A DNA stretch of 64,000 nucleotides from Rhynchosporium graminicola (lineage: Eukaryota > Ascomycota > Leotiomycetes > Helotiales > Ploettnerulaceae), in assembly GCA_900074885.1 (NCBI GenBank), contig FJUW01000029.1:124001-188000 (forward strand), given 5' to 3'. This document shows positions 11,869 through 23,677 of this stretch, piece after piece. A program made the position numbers and the translations under genes. Below the pieces are notes generated by a model. The model saw only the letters and a list, made by a program, of their open reading frames with translations, was not told the DNA's origin and made no database searches. Numbering within the stretch: the stretch's first letter is position 1; each line of letters starts with the position of its first letter.

Positions 11869-12434
11869 AAGCATGTATTCTGAGATTTTGGCCAAACTGC
11901 GCTCTAAGTTGAGGATCGAGGAGGTGAATGATCCTGAGAGTGCACTAAGCATCTTGCTCAAGCAAGTCAAGAGTATGTAGCCATTATTGCCACCGATCCT
12001 TGATTTATGGAGAACGGATACGCCACTGTAAAATTAGCAATAGTAGCGTACGCACGATCTGGTGGAACTTTCATCATGGGCTTCCACTTTTCCGGATTTG
12101 CGCACCTTGACAAAATCAAGAGCTTGTTCGAGAAGACACTGGGACTTACTTGGACGTATGGATCGGACACCACGGGGCAGTTTAGGCTCAATCCCTGTGT
12201 CAATTCCGAATTCCTCAACCGCTGTGGGCCAGATGTCCTGCACGATAATGGTTACATCAAGGCCAATCACATCGCGAACGTTCGACCTGAGGACCGGGTC
12301 TTCGTTGCAGATTCTTCTCGTGGAGAGAGTCCCGTTGTCTTGCAAAATACGGAGAGGGATATCTGGGCTACATTGGTAATGTCAATTCGGAAATCGAGAT
12401 GGCAGACGTGTTGTTTGTTATGTGTGGTACTTGA
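11813..12434 (+). pseudogene. Broken conserved reading frame downstream of the MYND/pRiA4b gene
   Basis: Protein-like sequence continues across three frames. Frame one, 11813-11977, reads VLPAVLFISLEKQSFFESMY and SALSILLKQ. It passes by a +1 shift into YVAIIATDP (to 12000), which meets an in-frame TGA at 12001-12003. The same frame resumes with MENGYATVKLAIVAYARSGG, TFIMGFHFSGF and VFVADSSRGESPVVL. Near 12342 one base is missing, and the next frame gives KYGEGYLGYIGNVNSE and DVLFVMCG before a TGA at 12432. I regard it as a conserved fungal family of unknown function; its order of beta/alpha elements suggests a Rossmann-like fold (inference). It starts inside the 3' end of the preceding ORF, so the two may once have been one gene. 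Confidence 0.55.
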
Positions 12435-13730
12435 CGGAGTATTGGCCAACGGAACGGTGCTTCTGGGAGTAATAGGATGCTGTGCATATCTAAGTGATTG
12501 GACTTCGGGCTGTGTCTCTCTCACTTGCTTTGATCTCAATCGTTGAATCCACTTATCAAGTTGACCTTGCTGTGTATTCTATTTTGCTAACACGCGATAA
12601 TGACAGGGAAAGCTCGAAGTGTAGATGTCACACACCTGAGACGCTAGGCTGCTTTCGGCGTACAGTGACACTTCCTTCAACAAGGATATTAACAACTCCA
12701 TGAGCCATCCCAAATTTGTTAAATGTTCTGTGAGATCTTGCCTTTCCAATTTGGCAAATATACAAATGTCAATATGCGGGCCCCTGTTAAAGCCTCGATT
12801 GAAAATACTACGCCACGCGACGGTAACCCCAATTAAATGTTCGACGGTCGCTTATGAGTCTCCTGAGATCAAGACGACGAGCCCTCCATCGAAGAGAAAA
12901 GTGGCCGATATTGACTAAGCCTACAGCTATACTCATCGGAGTTGTGATTTACTCCGCTCCCGAAAAACAGAATGGCTCAAACTTGGGACTGAAAATTTGG
13001 TGGAGGGCCGCCATTCGCAGATGAACATAGGCGAAGAACACTTCTTCATCTTCTCTTCTCGCCTTTCAGTTAGGTTTTTTGTGGTATATGTGAGAAATGA
13101 TACCAAGAAATTCGGTTTCTAGTGGCTGGAAAAGAGGCTCATGTCTTTCGTGTACAGATATTGCAGAAGCAGGAGAAAGATTCCTGTGTTAGCTATGGCG
13201 TTGAAAATATATCTGAAGGTGCTCTCTTTGGACGGTAATGTCGTCTTGAATGAGGAATGTATGATTGAAAGGTTGCAGAACCCAGTGTGATTCTTGGAAG
13301 TGGATTTAGCAGGCGATCACATATTACGTGAGATCATATCCCCATACAGAGTCGTCTGTGACTCAAGCATGAGCTACAAAATTCACATACGTTTTCAAGG
13401 CTCTCTAGGCTGTCTTCAAATGTATCACGTGAAAAGGGACCGGGAAGCAGGAGCAAGTGATCGGAAACGCGACTTCCCTTTCATAAACAACGATGAAAAA
13501 ATGCCTGTTTGAAGAATACTGAGTCTACCTATCTTTCACATCAATAGCTTTATCGATTCAACATAGACATTCAATCGACCCCCCATTCTTTGGCAGACGC
13601 ACAATATCTTTCCTCTCCCCAGCTTCCGACTGCTAAAATCGCAATCCTGCAAGTTAGGCAATACCGCACGCTACTCACACGAAAGAGTTCTCGAGGTGCA
13701 AATCCGTCCATCCTGTATCAGTGCTCTGCA
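12435..13730. other. Intergenic, no supported gene
   Basis: About 1.3 kb with only short frames (the longest about 72 codons at 12700-12918 and 13294-13512), none with a recognisable domain. It follows the broken locus and leads into the C2H2 gene. Confidence 0.35.
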
Positions 13731-14864
13731 ATGTCAGAGTTCGGTTCCCTGTCAGGACATACATTCTATGCGCCGACGTCTACGGATCTCCTGTGGCCAC
13801 TTCCTGTTGGAGATGCTAATGTAGAATTTAGTCAGTATAAGAAGTATGTGTTCCATCTCTAGTCATTGTCAGTAACCTACTGATAGTTTTCTCGTAGCTT
13901 CAACGACTTCGCGTACTGTGATTTCTTCTCGAACGGATTATTGATTCCCGCCGATGTCTTGCAAGGACCAGAAAGTATACCGCAGACCGAAGCATGTACA
14001 GCTTCGTTAGAGAACCCAATGGCTAAGAAAATGAAGATCCTAGACGATGTCTCCAATCGAAAAGCCAACATCATCCTGTATGAGCCAGCAGTGAATAACA
14101 TCGAACCTGAATTTGGGAGCACCACAAACGACACGTTCCACGACACATGGGAACCATACAGATTTTGCAATGACATAGGAGCTATTCAAATAGCCACACC
14201 AAACAGATTAACCATGGAAGAAGATGAATTACAATTGATTGGCCCGCAACTCATTGAGTGTGAATACCCAAAATTTGTTTGTAGCCAGGACGACATATAT
14301 CAAGCAGCCTCCGACATTTCGGATTCACTTCATTTCAGGGAAATGGACAAAGATCAGCCAGTCTTACATTTGCTGGGAAGCAAGCGACTTGTGCGTCAAC
14401 CTGAGCTCATGGCTACTCAAGGCACCGATGCTGTAGCTAGCAGCTCAAGAAACTCGAGCGAATCGAACCTGTCCATGGAACCAGCGAGTTCTGAGGTCGC
14501 ACGTCCGCCAAGTTGTAATGTTGCAAATGAGGTCCTTCGGTATGCTACAGCCGTGGAAATTAAGCTGTTGATCGCCGCTATCGAGGCCGACCAGAAAGAA
14601 GCTAGAAAAGCATTAGTTCGTGGCAAGCCTGAAAATAGCGGAGATTGCGTCTTTGAAAAAGGTTGGAAACCATACAAATGCTTCGTATGTCCACTACAAT
14701 TTCCTCAAAACTCGGAGATCGTTAAGCATCTGAAGGAAAAGCACGCAATCCTCTTATCTCCCAAGCTCAAGGCGTGGACATGTCTTTTTCCAGGATGTCG
14801 AAAGGCTTATTGTCTCCGGAAGGCTGCGTTGATTCATGCTGAATGCCACTTCACAGAGGTTTAG
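13731..14864 (+). CDS. C2H2 zinc-finger protein
   Basis: Two exons, 13731-13843 and 13898-14864, give 359 aa; the GTATGT donor and CGTAG acceptor keep the frame (aa|c, Asn). Two C2H2 fingers sit at the C-terminus: YKCFVCPLQF...HLKEKH (CX2C, X12, HX4H) and WTCLFPGCRKAY...HAECH (CX4C, X12, HX3H), residues about 300-355. The rest is low in recognisable structure; there is an Asp/Glu-rich central part, a Ser-rich patch (ASSSRNSSESNLS) and a helical segment (VEIKLLIAAIEADQKEARKA). It is probably a nuclear DNA-binding protein. The TTG at 13941 could look like a bacterial start, but the ATG exon upstream splices in cleanly. Target genes are unknown. Confidence 0.75.
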
Positions 14865-17043
14865 ATAGAAGATGACCTACGGTCGTACCAAGGGTATAAA
14901 GTTTCTGGTGTTAGTATCTGGTCCCGTGGAGCGCGACTGTTTAAGTGTTTGCTTTTTCTGTTCTTGGCACGATAATGTCGCTTCACTGGAGCGATTGGGA
15001 AATTGGTGGATATTGGTATTGCTGTTCTTCTTCTGTGCCGTTTGAGAATGGATAAGCGTTGTCGTGGCGTTCATGTATAACTGTTTCATGTGCAGCACAG
15101 TAAATTCTCATGCTACTTCCGGGCCTAGATGCAATACCATATCCATGGTCCAGAGAACTTCAGCATTGAACAAGATCACTCTCAAAAAATGAGAAGCTGA
15201 GGAGATAAGTAGAAGCATAATTTATGGAATGAACATGTATATCAATGCAGGCTGTACGATTTTCCAAGTTCATGATACGAGCGAACTCAAAACCCTAGTT
15301 TCAATTGACAGCTATCCAAATTCCTTCATCGAGATCTTCAGCTAACTTGTGAGAGGAAGTAATCCATTTTTGCCGTCAAGCTTATAATTTGCAGAAATAT
15401 CTCATGGTGTGTTTGAAAGGGATATCGTATGCTATGTGGCTATTGGATCAAATGCCGAATAGTGCCTTTTCGACTTCTGCATATATTAGAGCTACTTTTC
15501 ACATAAGTGCGCTGACTTAGATCTATCGTGGCTCATGACACTGTACTAATAATCGTTGGGAGCAATAGTAATAGGCAGCTTGGCCGTTCTAGGGTATGCA
15601 AATTTTTGGATTTTGAAGGTATGATTCGGGCTATGTTTTTGCTGAGGTTCGCGATTGGTGTGGGGTGTTGCGAGGAGAAGTCGATGGGGATTTATATTTT
15701 CTACATGTTAAGTGAGATTGTATCTGAGTAGCAGTTTGAGGATGAGGAATTGCGAGGGCTGAATGCTGCACTTCCAGTATAGCAGATTGGCAGTTGCTGG
15801 GAAATACTATGTGTAGTGGATTACTATAGGAAGGGGTCTACTTTGGAATTAATGCTGTACTTTCTTTACTGCATTTTAGCTGTTGATACCAAAGGACGAT
15901 GCTAGTTTTCGATGTTCAGCCCTCCATTGGAGAAAAAGATGGCAGCAATTGACAAACTGTAGGAACCTACTGGATATATTAATTTCTAAAATCTCTATAA
16001 AGTAAATGATCCTAATTTTTTTTCTAAGAGAGCCCTGATCTATCTTTCCATGTCTTCGCCTCATTTATAACATTTAACATACGTTATGTCAAAATAAAAC
16101 AGTGCTATTCACCTCGAGTTCTAGCGTTCTCGTGTGTCAGAATCGGACAGGTTTCCTCCAATGGAGAGGTTCAGCTACCAGTTGCAGTGGTGCCGCTTCG
16201 CTTAATTGTTTATTTGGTTTGTTATTGGCAAGCTAGTACTGTTTGAAGATACCCGAGTGAAAAATCATTACCTTTGATAGAATTCCAAGGTTAATATATT
16301 ACGCTGCTAGGAAATTAGTTGAGTCCGGTAGATATCTGACACGACTTGGGTTTATCCAGAATAAAATATTGGATGTAAATCAAGGTTCTGCAAGGTGCAT
16401 GAAGACCTATACAAGTATGTGCGTGCACTAAGTACTTGTGGTCCGCTAACTCGGTACACCACATACCGGCTACATTAATACCTAGTTACTTTCTGACACT
16501 CCGGTCCAGTCTTGACCCAGCGAAGCTTAATCGAACTATTTTACCCGGCTGACTCACAGAAAAGGTCATGAACCCAAGAACTCTTGAAAGTGTAGTTAGT
16601 TGAATTATAGAGAAGGTTTGGAAACCTCCGGAAGAAAGCTATATCAGAGATAGTCTGTGCTCTAATAGTATAAGTGAGGCTCGGTATTATCACACACACG
16701 CCCTTACGCAAACTCTACCCTATTGTTAATTACCTTGTACACGACTAGCTTTCTCCTAAGTCACTGAATCAAGACGCCTACACCAAACAATTTCTTGTAT
16801 ACAGAATCCAAGTTTAAAAAAAGGTTCTATATACAAACTTGAGAATCATCGCAGATTCACACGGCCATCAAATTTCTGTTCACACAACGAACTGACTCCA
16901 TCAATTCTCGGAAGCCTCAAGAAATTTTTTCCACACATCAGCAATCAGCCGAAAACGGTTCACAGCGATTTCCTCAAACCACCAGTACTCCAAATAAAGA
17001 CATCTACAACCACAAAACGGAACAGCATGATCCTCTTGAAGGG
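14865..17043. other. Gene-poor interval of about 2.2 kb
   Basis: No frame with a recognisable domain. The longest candidates (15528-15731, +; 15876-16064, -) are below 70 codons. The stretch carries the left copy of a duplicated upstream element (16508-16538), described separately. Confidence 0.35.
16508..16538 (+). repeat. Left copy of a 31-bp upstream element shared by the tandem paralogs
   Basis: Begins agtcttgaccca and ends in aatcgaacta. It matches 18494-18524 at 27 of 31 positions. It lies 536 bp before ATG 17044; the partner lies 534 bp before ATG 19028. The equal spacing shows that promoter and gene were duplicated together. Whether it is a binding site or simply less diverged DNA is not known. 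Confidence 0.6.
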
Positions 17044-17099
17044 ATGCCAGAATCATTAAGGTCCAAGTTCGTAATTATGCAAGGAGGGGAGACCCACTC

Positions 17100-17728
17100 A
17101 TGCAATTCCGCAACCTCGTTAAAGACGCCGCAATTGAGTACCAGAGATCATGTCCTGGGCCACCAAATATGCCCAGTAATATGATAATACAAAGCCACAT
17201 CTGCAGTAACTTCAAATCAACGCTTCCATCAACATACAACTCGCTCAACTCTATATTGAAGGCGATTGAATACCGGATGGAATTACGAGAGCGGGCGAGT
17301 AGGTTTGCTGAATATCTTGGGATCAAACTCGGTAGTGGGGAGGGAAATTCAATGCCGCGGTGCCGCGATATTGATATTTATGTTTGGCTTCGTCATAATA
17401 TGAGTTCAGATATAGAGGAGATTCGGGAAAAGCATAAGCGGATGGATTATGCGAGGATGGAAATCTCGACGAAGAGGATTTCCGGGAAACCGAACCAAAG
17501 TCAGGGGAGGGAGTTTATGAAGCATGGCATATGGCTTGCTGCTGCTCTCGCTGGTACTGGTTGGGATAAGGAGAGCATTGATGGCGCTGTGGAGCAATTG
17601 GTGCAATGTAAGTGGATATAATGACTTTTTGTGGGAAAGTGTGAAGCTGATCTGTCTTAGCGATTGAAAAACATGGTGGGAAAGTGATAGGGCTGGTAGA
17701 CAGCGTTATGAGAACCTTGGGGGAGTAG
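17100..17728 (+). CDS. Unknown protein, tandem paralog A (probably N-terminally frameshifted)
   Basis: Exons 17100-17607 and 17661-17728 encode 191 aa from ATG 17100. The second exon (SIEKHGGKVIGLVDSVMRTL) is supported by a GTAAGT donor and CTTAG acceptor in phase. It aligns with paralog B along its length: PSNM, STYNSLNSILKAIEYRMELR, PRCRDIDIYVWLRHNMS, KRISGKPNQSQG and WLAAALAGTGWDKESIDG. The equivalent of B's start is ATG 17044, but the piece between that ATG and FRNLV is 4 nt shorter than in B (68 against 72 nt), so the frame shifts near 17085-17095. ATG 17100 would rescue a shorter protein. Upstream of 17044 both paralogs keep DPxEG in frame, hinting that coding once began further upstream. 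No known domain; the sequence looks soluble and helical. Confidence 0.5.
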
Positions 17729-19027
17729 AATATAATGGGATAGACTACATCAACTGGGACCAAAGTTCTCGCCTTCGGGATGAAGATGAATTTTATCTCA
17801 TGACTTGAATAGAGAATACTCCAAAATTGTGGAACTGTTCTTGAGCTCAGCAAAGATTACAAAATTACTACGAGAAATGTCACCTTGCCATGCCTGCTGC
17901 TATTTAGAACAGGCTTTTATCAGGATCTATGAACATTGACGATCTCTATTAGTTATTGTTCTAAGAAGTGCGATATGTTTTGATAGCGCTCGGAATGAGA
18001 TAAAAGGCATATTGATGTGGCGATGGAGATGCCTGGAGAAGTTTTTATTGTCATATGATGTGCGAGGAGAAGAATTGTGATCATAGCGAGGAGGATGATG
18101 ATAGAAGTAAGCAGGAGTGGATGAACGCGCAGTCAAATGAGGTCAACTACGTTTGTGCCAGCTGAAGATGTGTTTTATGACTCATATGTTCTAATTTGAG
18201 ATTGTCTGGATTTGAATTCTTAAAATAGCTCCACAACCTGAAGAAGAATTTCAGTTGAACATAAACTGGCTCTCCTGTGGCTCCTATTCGATACTTGGAG
18301 AGCTTTCTGTGATGGATTCGGGTCGCTGAGGGCCAAAGCTTGAGGCTCGCTTGAACTTCGTTTGATTTATCTGAGCAAGCGAATATTGCTTGAAGATACC
18401 ACTGGTTGGTAGTCGTTATCTTGCCTCGGGTTTTTATACAGGAGATCAATATTCATCCATAGACACTCAACGCGACTCGAATTTCTGCGACTAAGTCTTG
18501 ACCCAACGAAGCCGAATCGAGCTAAAGTAACAAGCTCCCAGCGACGCTTGCTCTGAAGCGCAATTGATGAGCGTGCTAAATAAATGCCCCGTTCTGAATT
18601 ACCACTATCATTATAAATTAATCGCTAAAAAAAACTCTCGTTCAAGTGTCTTCGCACACAATATTTCCACGAAAGTGTCGCACCCACGAACTTCTCTCCT
18701 TTTTCCCCTGCTCCACCGACAATCTCATTTACCGAATTTGTCTTTCATTTTTCCAAGAAAGTCATCTCATCATGACACCAACAGACTCCCAGGCTGTCAC
18801 AGACGCTCCAAAACGGGTTTAAAAGAAAAGTCTACTCTACGTTATTCTCCACCATTCCTCCGGATAATTCGTCAAATTCCAACTACCCCAATATCAAAAA
18901 TCCAGAGTATGTTTTAGAAGGTTTCCACAAGCATAACAAATATCCTGAAGTTATCGAGGTAGAAGGGTCCGAGTGGCTTTTAATTGAGAGAAAGCGCGAC
19001 CCAGCACAGCCCGATCCTTTTGAAGGA
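17729..19027. other. Spacer between the tandem paralogs
   Basis: Contains the right copy of the 31-bp element and, from about 18818 to 19027, a coding-like stretch in frame with paralog B (KVYSTLFSTIPPDN, YVLEGFHKHNKYPEVIEVEG, EWLLIERKRDPAQPDPFEG). That stretch has no in-frame ATG; the nearest upstream ATG (18772) enters a frame that ends at a TAA after 16 codons. One extra G in cgggttt near 18812 would explain the break. A 100-codon minus-strand frame at 18147-18449 has no domain. Confidence 0.4.
18494..18524 (+). repeat. Right copy of the 31-bp upstream element
   Basis: Matches 16508-16538 at 27 of 31 positions and lies 534 bp before ATG 19028. See the left copy for meaning and limits. Confidence 0.6.
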
Positions 19028-19606
19028 ATGTCCGCTGCTTTCAAAACCGAATTTGGCCCTCTGCTCAAACTCAGCGCCGATCCGCTCGCGGAATTTCGGA
19101 AATACGTACAAGGTGCTGGGGATCAATATCTCAAGTCCTATCCAGGAGCATCAGATACACCTAGTAACATGGAGCTCCACACAATGCTACAGAAACTCCC
19201 CGGACCGATTCCGGCAACTTATAAACAGCTCCATGATATACTGATATGTATCGAGTATCGTATGGACTTGCAAGAGAAAGCGAATCAGTATGCGGACCAT
19301 CCAAGGATTGGAGGGACGATACCACGGTGTCAGGATATAGATATCGAGGATTGGTTAAGAGTTAATATGAGTTGGATATATAAAGAGAATCACGACAAGA
19401 TTCAGAGAATGAGTCATGCGAGGTGGGAAATTGTTATGAAGAGGATTTTTGGAAAGCCGGATTGGATGTTAGGGCAGGGAAAAGCGTATTATAAGCCGGT
19501 GATGTGGCTTGCTACTGCTATGGCTGTGAAGGGGTGGGATGAAGGGAGGATAAAGGATGGGGTGAAGGAGTTGCAGGAGCTAGTTGGGAGTAGGGAGATT
19601 TTGTGA
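19028..19606 (+). CDS. Unknown protein, tandem paralog B
   Basis: A single uninterrupted frame of 192 codons, ending at TGA 19604-19606. It is homologous to paralog A 1984 bp upstream. Shared motifs are TPSNMELHTMLQKLPGPIPA, YKQLHDILICIEYRMDLQEK, PRCQDIDIEDWLRVNMSW, KRIFGKPDWMLGQGK and MWLATAMAVKGWDEGRIKDG. No signal peptide, membrane helix or known domain is visible; it looks like a small helical cytosolic protein. The frame extends upstream without a stop for about 70 codons and reads as coding, so the true start is probably further 5', lost to a one-base insertion or hidden by an intron I cannot place. The C-terminal second exon of A is not evident here. Function unknown. Confidence 0.5.
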   Translation: MSAAFKTEFGPLLKLSADPLAEFRKYVQGAGDQYLKSYPGASDTPSNMELHTMLQKLPGPIPATYKQLHDILICIEYRMDLQEKANQYADHPRIGGTIPRCQDIDIEDWLRVNMSWIYKENHDKIQRMSHARWEIVMKRIFGKPDWMLGQGKAYYKPVMWLATAMAVKGWDEGRIKDGVKELQELVGSREIL

Positions 19607-21722
19607 TAGGATAATGGGAGGTAAATCCTTGGCTCAAGTAGAGACTGGAACGTGAAGCTCGGTTATCAGGAATTTAATGGTTGAATGGATTAGAATTAAA
19701 AAGGGGATTTAATTTGAGATCCGAATTTTTCTGCTGTTTGTCCTTAGAATAATTGGAAAGTGTTTAAGAGAGTCAGAGCCCGGATTACTATGTGAAATGT
19801 TAACTGACTGCGCTGTTCATACGAAATATAGGTGAAGATTATTCACGAAAATCCGATCAGAAACTATAAGATATCCTTTTGATATTTTGTGACCTCGGGA
19901 AAGCTTGTAGTCGATTACTCATCGAAAATCTTGAATTGGATGACGGATGTCTCGATCTTCATTGCAATTTTTTTTTTTTACAAAACAGGTTTGATGAGTA
20001 GGTCCAAGAATTAGTTCACTTGCTGGAAGTAAGGTGGTCGTTTTCTTGTCGTGGCCTATATTGGCGTCAGATAACGATAATGGGGTAGATCTATTAAGTT
20101 GTTCGTTCGTGAACTTTGGACGTCGGTGGTTTTGTTTTGATATGGTGATTGTCACACGCTCGGTAGATGATCCTCGAGACGCCTCGGATGAGAAAGATGC
20201 GGCTGGAATAAAGTCGGATGTTATCCCGGGACGGTTTGAAGCTGATCCAACCCTTTTATTATTCAGATTAGTTTCATTTTTCTAAACCTATTGTTAAACT
20301 CCCCATCCATCTTCAAGTCCCAAGCTCATCCCTCCTGAAGCAGGCACATTTCACCCAATCCACCTGCATACTTCAACTCCTCGGCGACCTATCTTTCCAA
20401 TCCACCAGCTCGGTCGACTTCAACATACCGCTCACGCACGTCGCCGCAAACCTTCGCTGAGTGCAACGCCAACTCTTAGTCAATCAATTCAAGTACCCGT
20501 CAACACGGGAGAACGTGCATGATATTTGAGTTTGATCACGATAATGATCTCGAATATGAAGAACAGCTCCCTGAAGTCTGAGACATTCCTTCTGCAGCCG
20601 TCAACAGGAGCGGCGTAACCTATCAGCAGTCGTAAGCCACGTCGAAAATCTCAATGTGGATATATTTGAGCAGATCCTGTGACAAGTCGCCTGTTTCATG
20701 TAACACTTGATGGCAAAAACGGCGATGAACAGGCTATCTTGCAATGACGACTCGTTGGTACTTTAAAATTCGCCGATGCAATGGAACGTCGACAGCACGG
20801 AGTTTGAACACCAAAATGCAGGTAGGGCAAGTATAGATATATCATTTCATATACGAATGCAGGTAGATAAGGGTGATGCAGTGCATACAGGGCAAACTCT
20901 TGCATGACCAGACTCTCGAATCTCGGACCGGCTGGTCTTTCGTGATGTAGATGCGTGAGTACACATAGAGACATATCTCTTCATACAAACCATTCCCGTG
21001 ATGTCCAGATGCCGCAACTTGCCAGCCTATTTCGGGTACCTGCTGTTTCATGCTTGGATCCTGTTACATCACTTCGATAGCTGAGTCATATGGCGATTCT
21101 GCGTGACAAAACAATCATGCCAGCCGTCCCAGTTCGATGAGAACCTTCCCGCATTGTGGGCCGCAGATCGGGTCGTAAAAATCCGATTCGGCTCGGTGAA
21201 TAGACAAAATCGGGAGCTGTATACAATTGCGATGCTGAGATGAGTCGAAAGCCAAAAGCCGTTTGGGTCATAAGGCAGATGACTATGCAGGTAGGTGAGC
21301 GCAGGCAGCGAATCTGTTGGACTGGGGTAGGATACTGCAAATTTACGATATCGAATTGTCACCTCGAATCCAGATTAGTAATAGAACTGATTGAAGTATA
21401 ATTTCAATTGGACTTAGACGATCCGAAAGGGTTTGGCTGCATTGTTGTTCTGATTTCGCTTATTTACTTTGGCTTAGACAAGTTTTCATCTCTGTCTCCC
21501 CTTCTGTTCCTGGATAGCCTAACACATCCCACCCACCTTACCTCATTACATCTCACAAGCCTCTTTTCCATCTCAAACATCAAACCAGTATCTCTATTCG
21601 GCGACTGGTCAGGCAGTACAAAGCGACAACCACGCGTGTCTAGGATTCACTCAGATACCACAGGCTCACAGCTCCCAGATGTATAAAACCCAGGACACAC
21701 TGCCTAGTCTCACGTTTTCACC
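19607..21722. other. Gene-poor interval upstream of the MFS gene
   Basis: About 2.1 kb without a supported gene. Positions 20320-20460 read for some 45 codons as plausible protein (FTQSTCILQLLGDLSFQS) before a TGA, and may be an old gene relic. A T run lies at 19969-19979. The last 300 bases before the MFS start are the likely promoter. Confidence 0.35.
21682..21687 (+). promoter_or_regulatory. Possible TATA box of the MFS gene
   Basis: TATAAA, about 40 bp upstream of ATG 21723. Spacing leaves room for a short leader. Position and sequence fit; nothing else confirms it. Confidence 0.35.
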
Positions 21723-23677
21723 ATGCGCAATCGAAACAGCCAAGCCTCGACCAAGTATCTCAAGTCATCCTTATCAAGCTCTCAGAAGGCATCCTTCAAA
21801 CCCGCCACCGAAGCAATGGCTTTGGCATCAGCAACGCCAGAGATCATTCTGACAGATGCCTCGTCACGAGAGAAGACTAGCAATATGACAGAGTCAACTG
21901 ACAGACCTGTCAATGGTGCGCCTTTCACTGCGGTGGAGACAAAGAAGTTGCTGAGAAAGCTGGATCTACATTTGATTCCGTTCCTGGCGCTGATCTATCT
22001 GTATGTTGACCTCATTTAGCTTTCGTCTAAATCTTCCCTGTGATTTTGGCAGCTCCTTTACTTCAGCTTTTATTTGATTATCGTTGTGAAAGCATACTGA
22101 CCTCGACAGGCTATGCTTCCTCGACCGCACTAATGTCGGCAATGCACGCCTCGTTCACATGGAAGCAGATCTCAAAATGAAAGGTCTAGATTATAATATC
22201 GCGCTCGCCATATTCTTTCCCTTCTACGTCCTCGCCGAAATCCCAAGTAACATGATGATGAAGAGATTCAGACCAAGTATCTGGCTGACGGTCATCATGG
22301 TATCATGGGGACTGGTTATGACTTGTATGGGGTTCGTCCACAACTTCAGTGGTCTTTTGGCATGTCGAGTCTTCCTTGGTATTTGCGAGGGTGGTCTCTT
22401 CCCAGGTATCAGTTATTTCATCACTATGTGGTATCGTCGATCTGAGTGTGGCTTTCGAATGGCGTTGTTCTTCTCTGCTGCTACTGCTGCGGGTGCCTTT
22501 GGTGGATTACTTGCGAGAGGTGTCTCCGAGATGAACGGAGTTGGTGGCAAAGCTGGTTGGGCATGGATCTTCATCCTTGAAGGACTTTTGACTCTCTTCA
22601 TTGGTGCTTTCTCATATTGGGCTGTTCAAGACTACCCCGCTACGTATGTGCTGCTGTTTACTTAAGGGAATGGTCTAACAATTTAGTAGTGCCACTTTCC
22701 TTACCACACCCGAACGCATCGAAGTCGAACGTAGACTCTCGGAAGATAACGGCCTATCCGATGAATTCCACGTCAAATATGCTATCCAAGCACTACGCGA
22801 TTGGAAAATCTGGGTCAAGATGTTCATCACAATGGGACTTTTCACACCTCTCTACTCTGTGGCTCTCTTCCTCCCGACCATCATCAACAATCTCGGCTAT
22901 TCAAACAATACAGCACAATTGATGACTGTGCCTCCATACGCTGTAGCTTGTCTCGTCACTATTGCTGGCAACTATGCAGCAGAAAAGGCAGGGCAGCGAG
23001 GTATCTTTTTGCTTGGCTTCCAGGCTATGGCGATTGTGGGATTTTTGCTGTTGGTGAGTAACGGAGTTCCACATGTTCAGTATGCTGGGACTTTCTTCGC
23101 GGCTTCTGGTGAGTGACATGAGTTTGAAATCTCTAGATTTGGATCAAAACTGATCTTCCAAGGTATCTACACGATGGTGCCTATGACTACAGCTTGGACG
23201 AGCAATAATATTGGCGGAAGCTTAAAGCGCGGTGTCGGTATCGCTATGCAAGTCGGCTTTGGTAATCTCGGCGGGGCGATTTCGGGTTTTGTGTACCTGT
23301 CGAAGGATAAACCCAGGTGCGTTCACTAATTCCCAATCTTCTTCACTCTTTATGTCGTTTCTTCCTATCATTCCCCATACCGCGTTTCCCAACCCTCATT
23401 ACTCATGCCTTTTTCTTGCCTAAAGCTTCATGAACTTCCTCGCACAAGGTGTTAACACCCTACCAGATTCATTACAGGCCACAGCGTTCTCATCACCCTC
23501 ATATCCATGTCCTTTGTACTTACAAGCTTCATGACAATCTACTACCGCCGCGAGAACGCACGCCGCGACGCCATCTGTGCACATCGTGACATCACTCATG
23601 GTGAGTATACAGAGGAAATGAAATGGCAGGATAGGGAGAGGGGTGATGATGCTGTTTGGTTTAGATACGTTGTCTGA
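21723..23677 (+). CDS. MFS transporter, anion:cation symporter (Dal5/allantoate permease) type
   Basis: Five exons, 21723-22000, 22110-22643, 22690-23108, 23163-23316 and 23467-23677, sum to 532 codons (531 aa). A polar N-terminal tail (about 75 residues) precedes KKLLRKLDLHLIPFLALIYL and, across intron 1, LCFLDRTNVGNARL: the start-of-helix-1 pattern of the ACS family, which imports carboxylates, vitamins or allantoate with protons. Other family marks are FFPFYVLAEIPSNMMMKRF, RVFLGICEGGLFPG, FITMWYRRSE and GWAWIFILEGLLT. About 12 helices are predicted, with the central loop at ATFLTTPERIEVERRLSE. Intron 2 ends in TAGTAG, so acceptors 22687 and 22690 both keep the frame. Plasma-membrane location is likely; the substrate cannot be read from the sequence. 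Confidence 0.92.
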
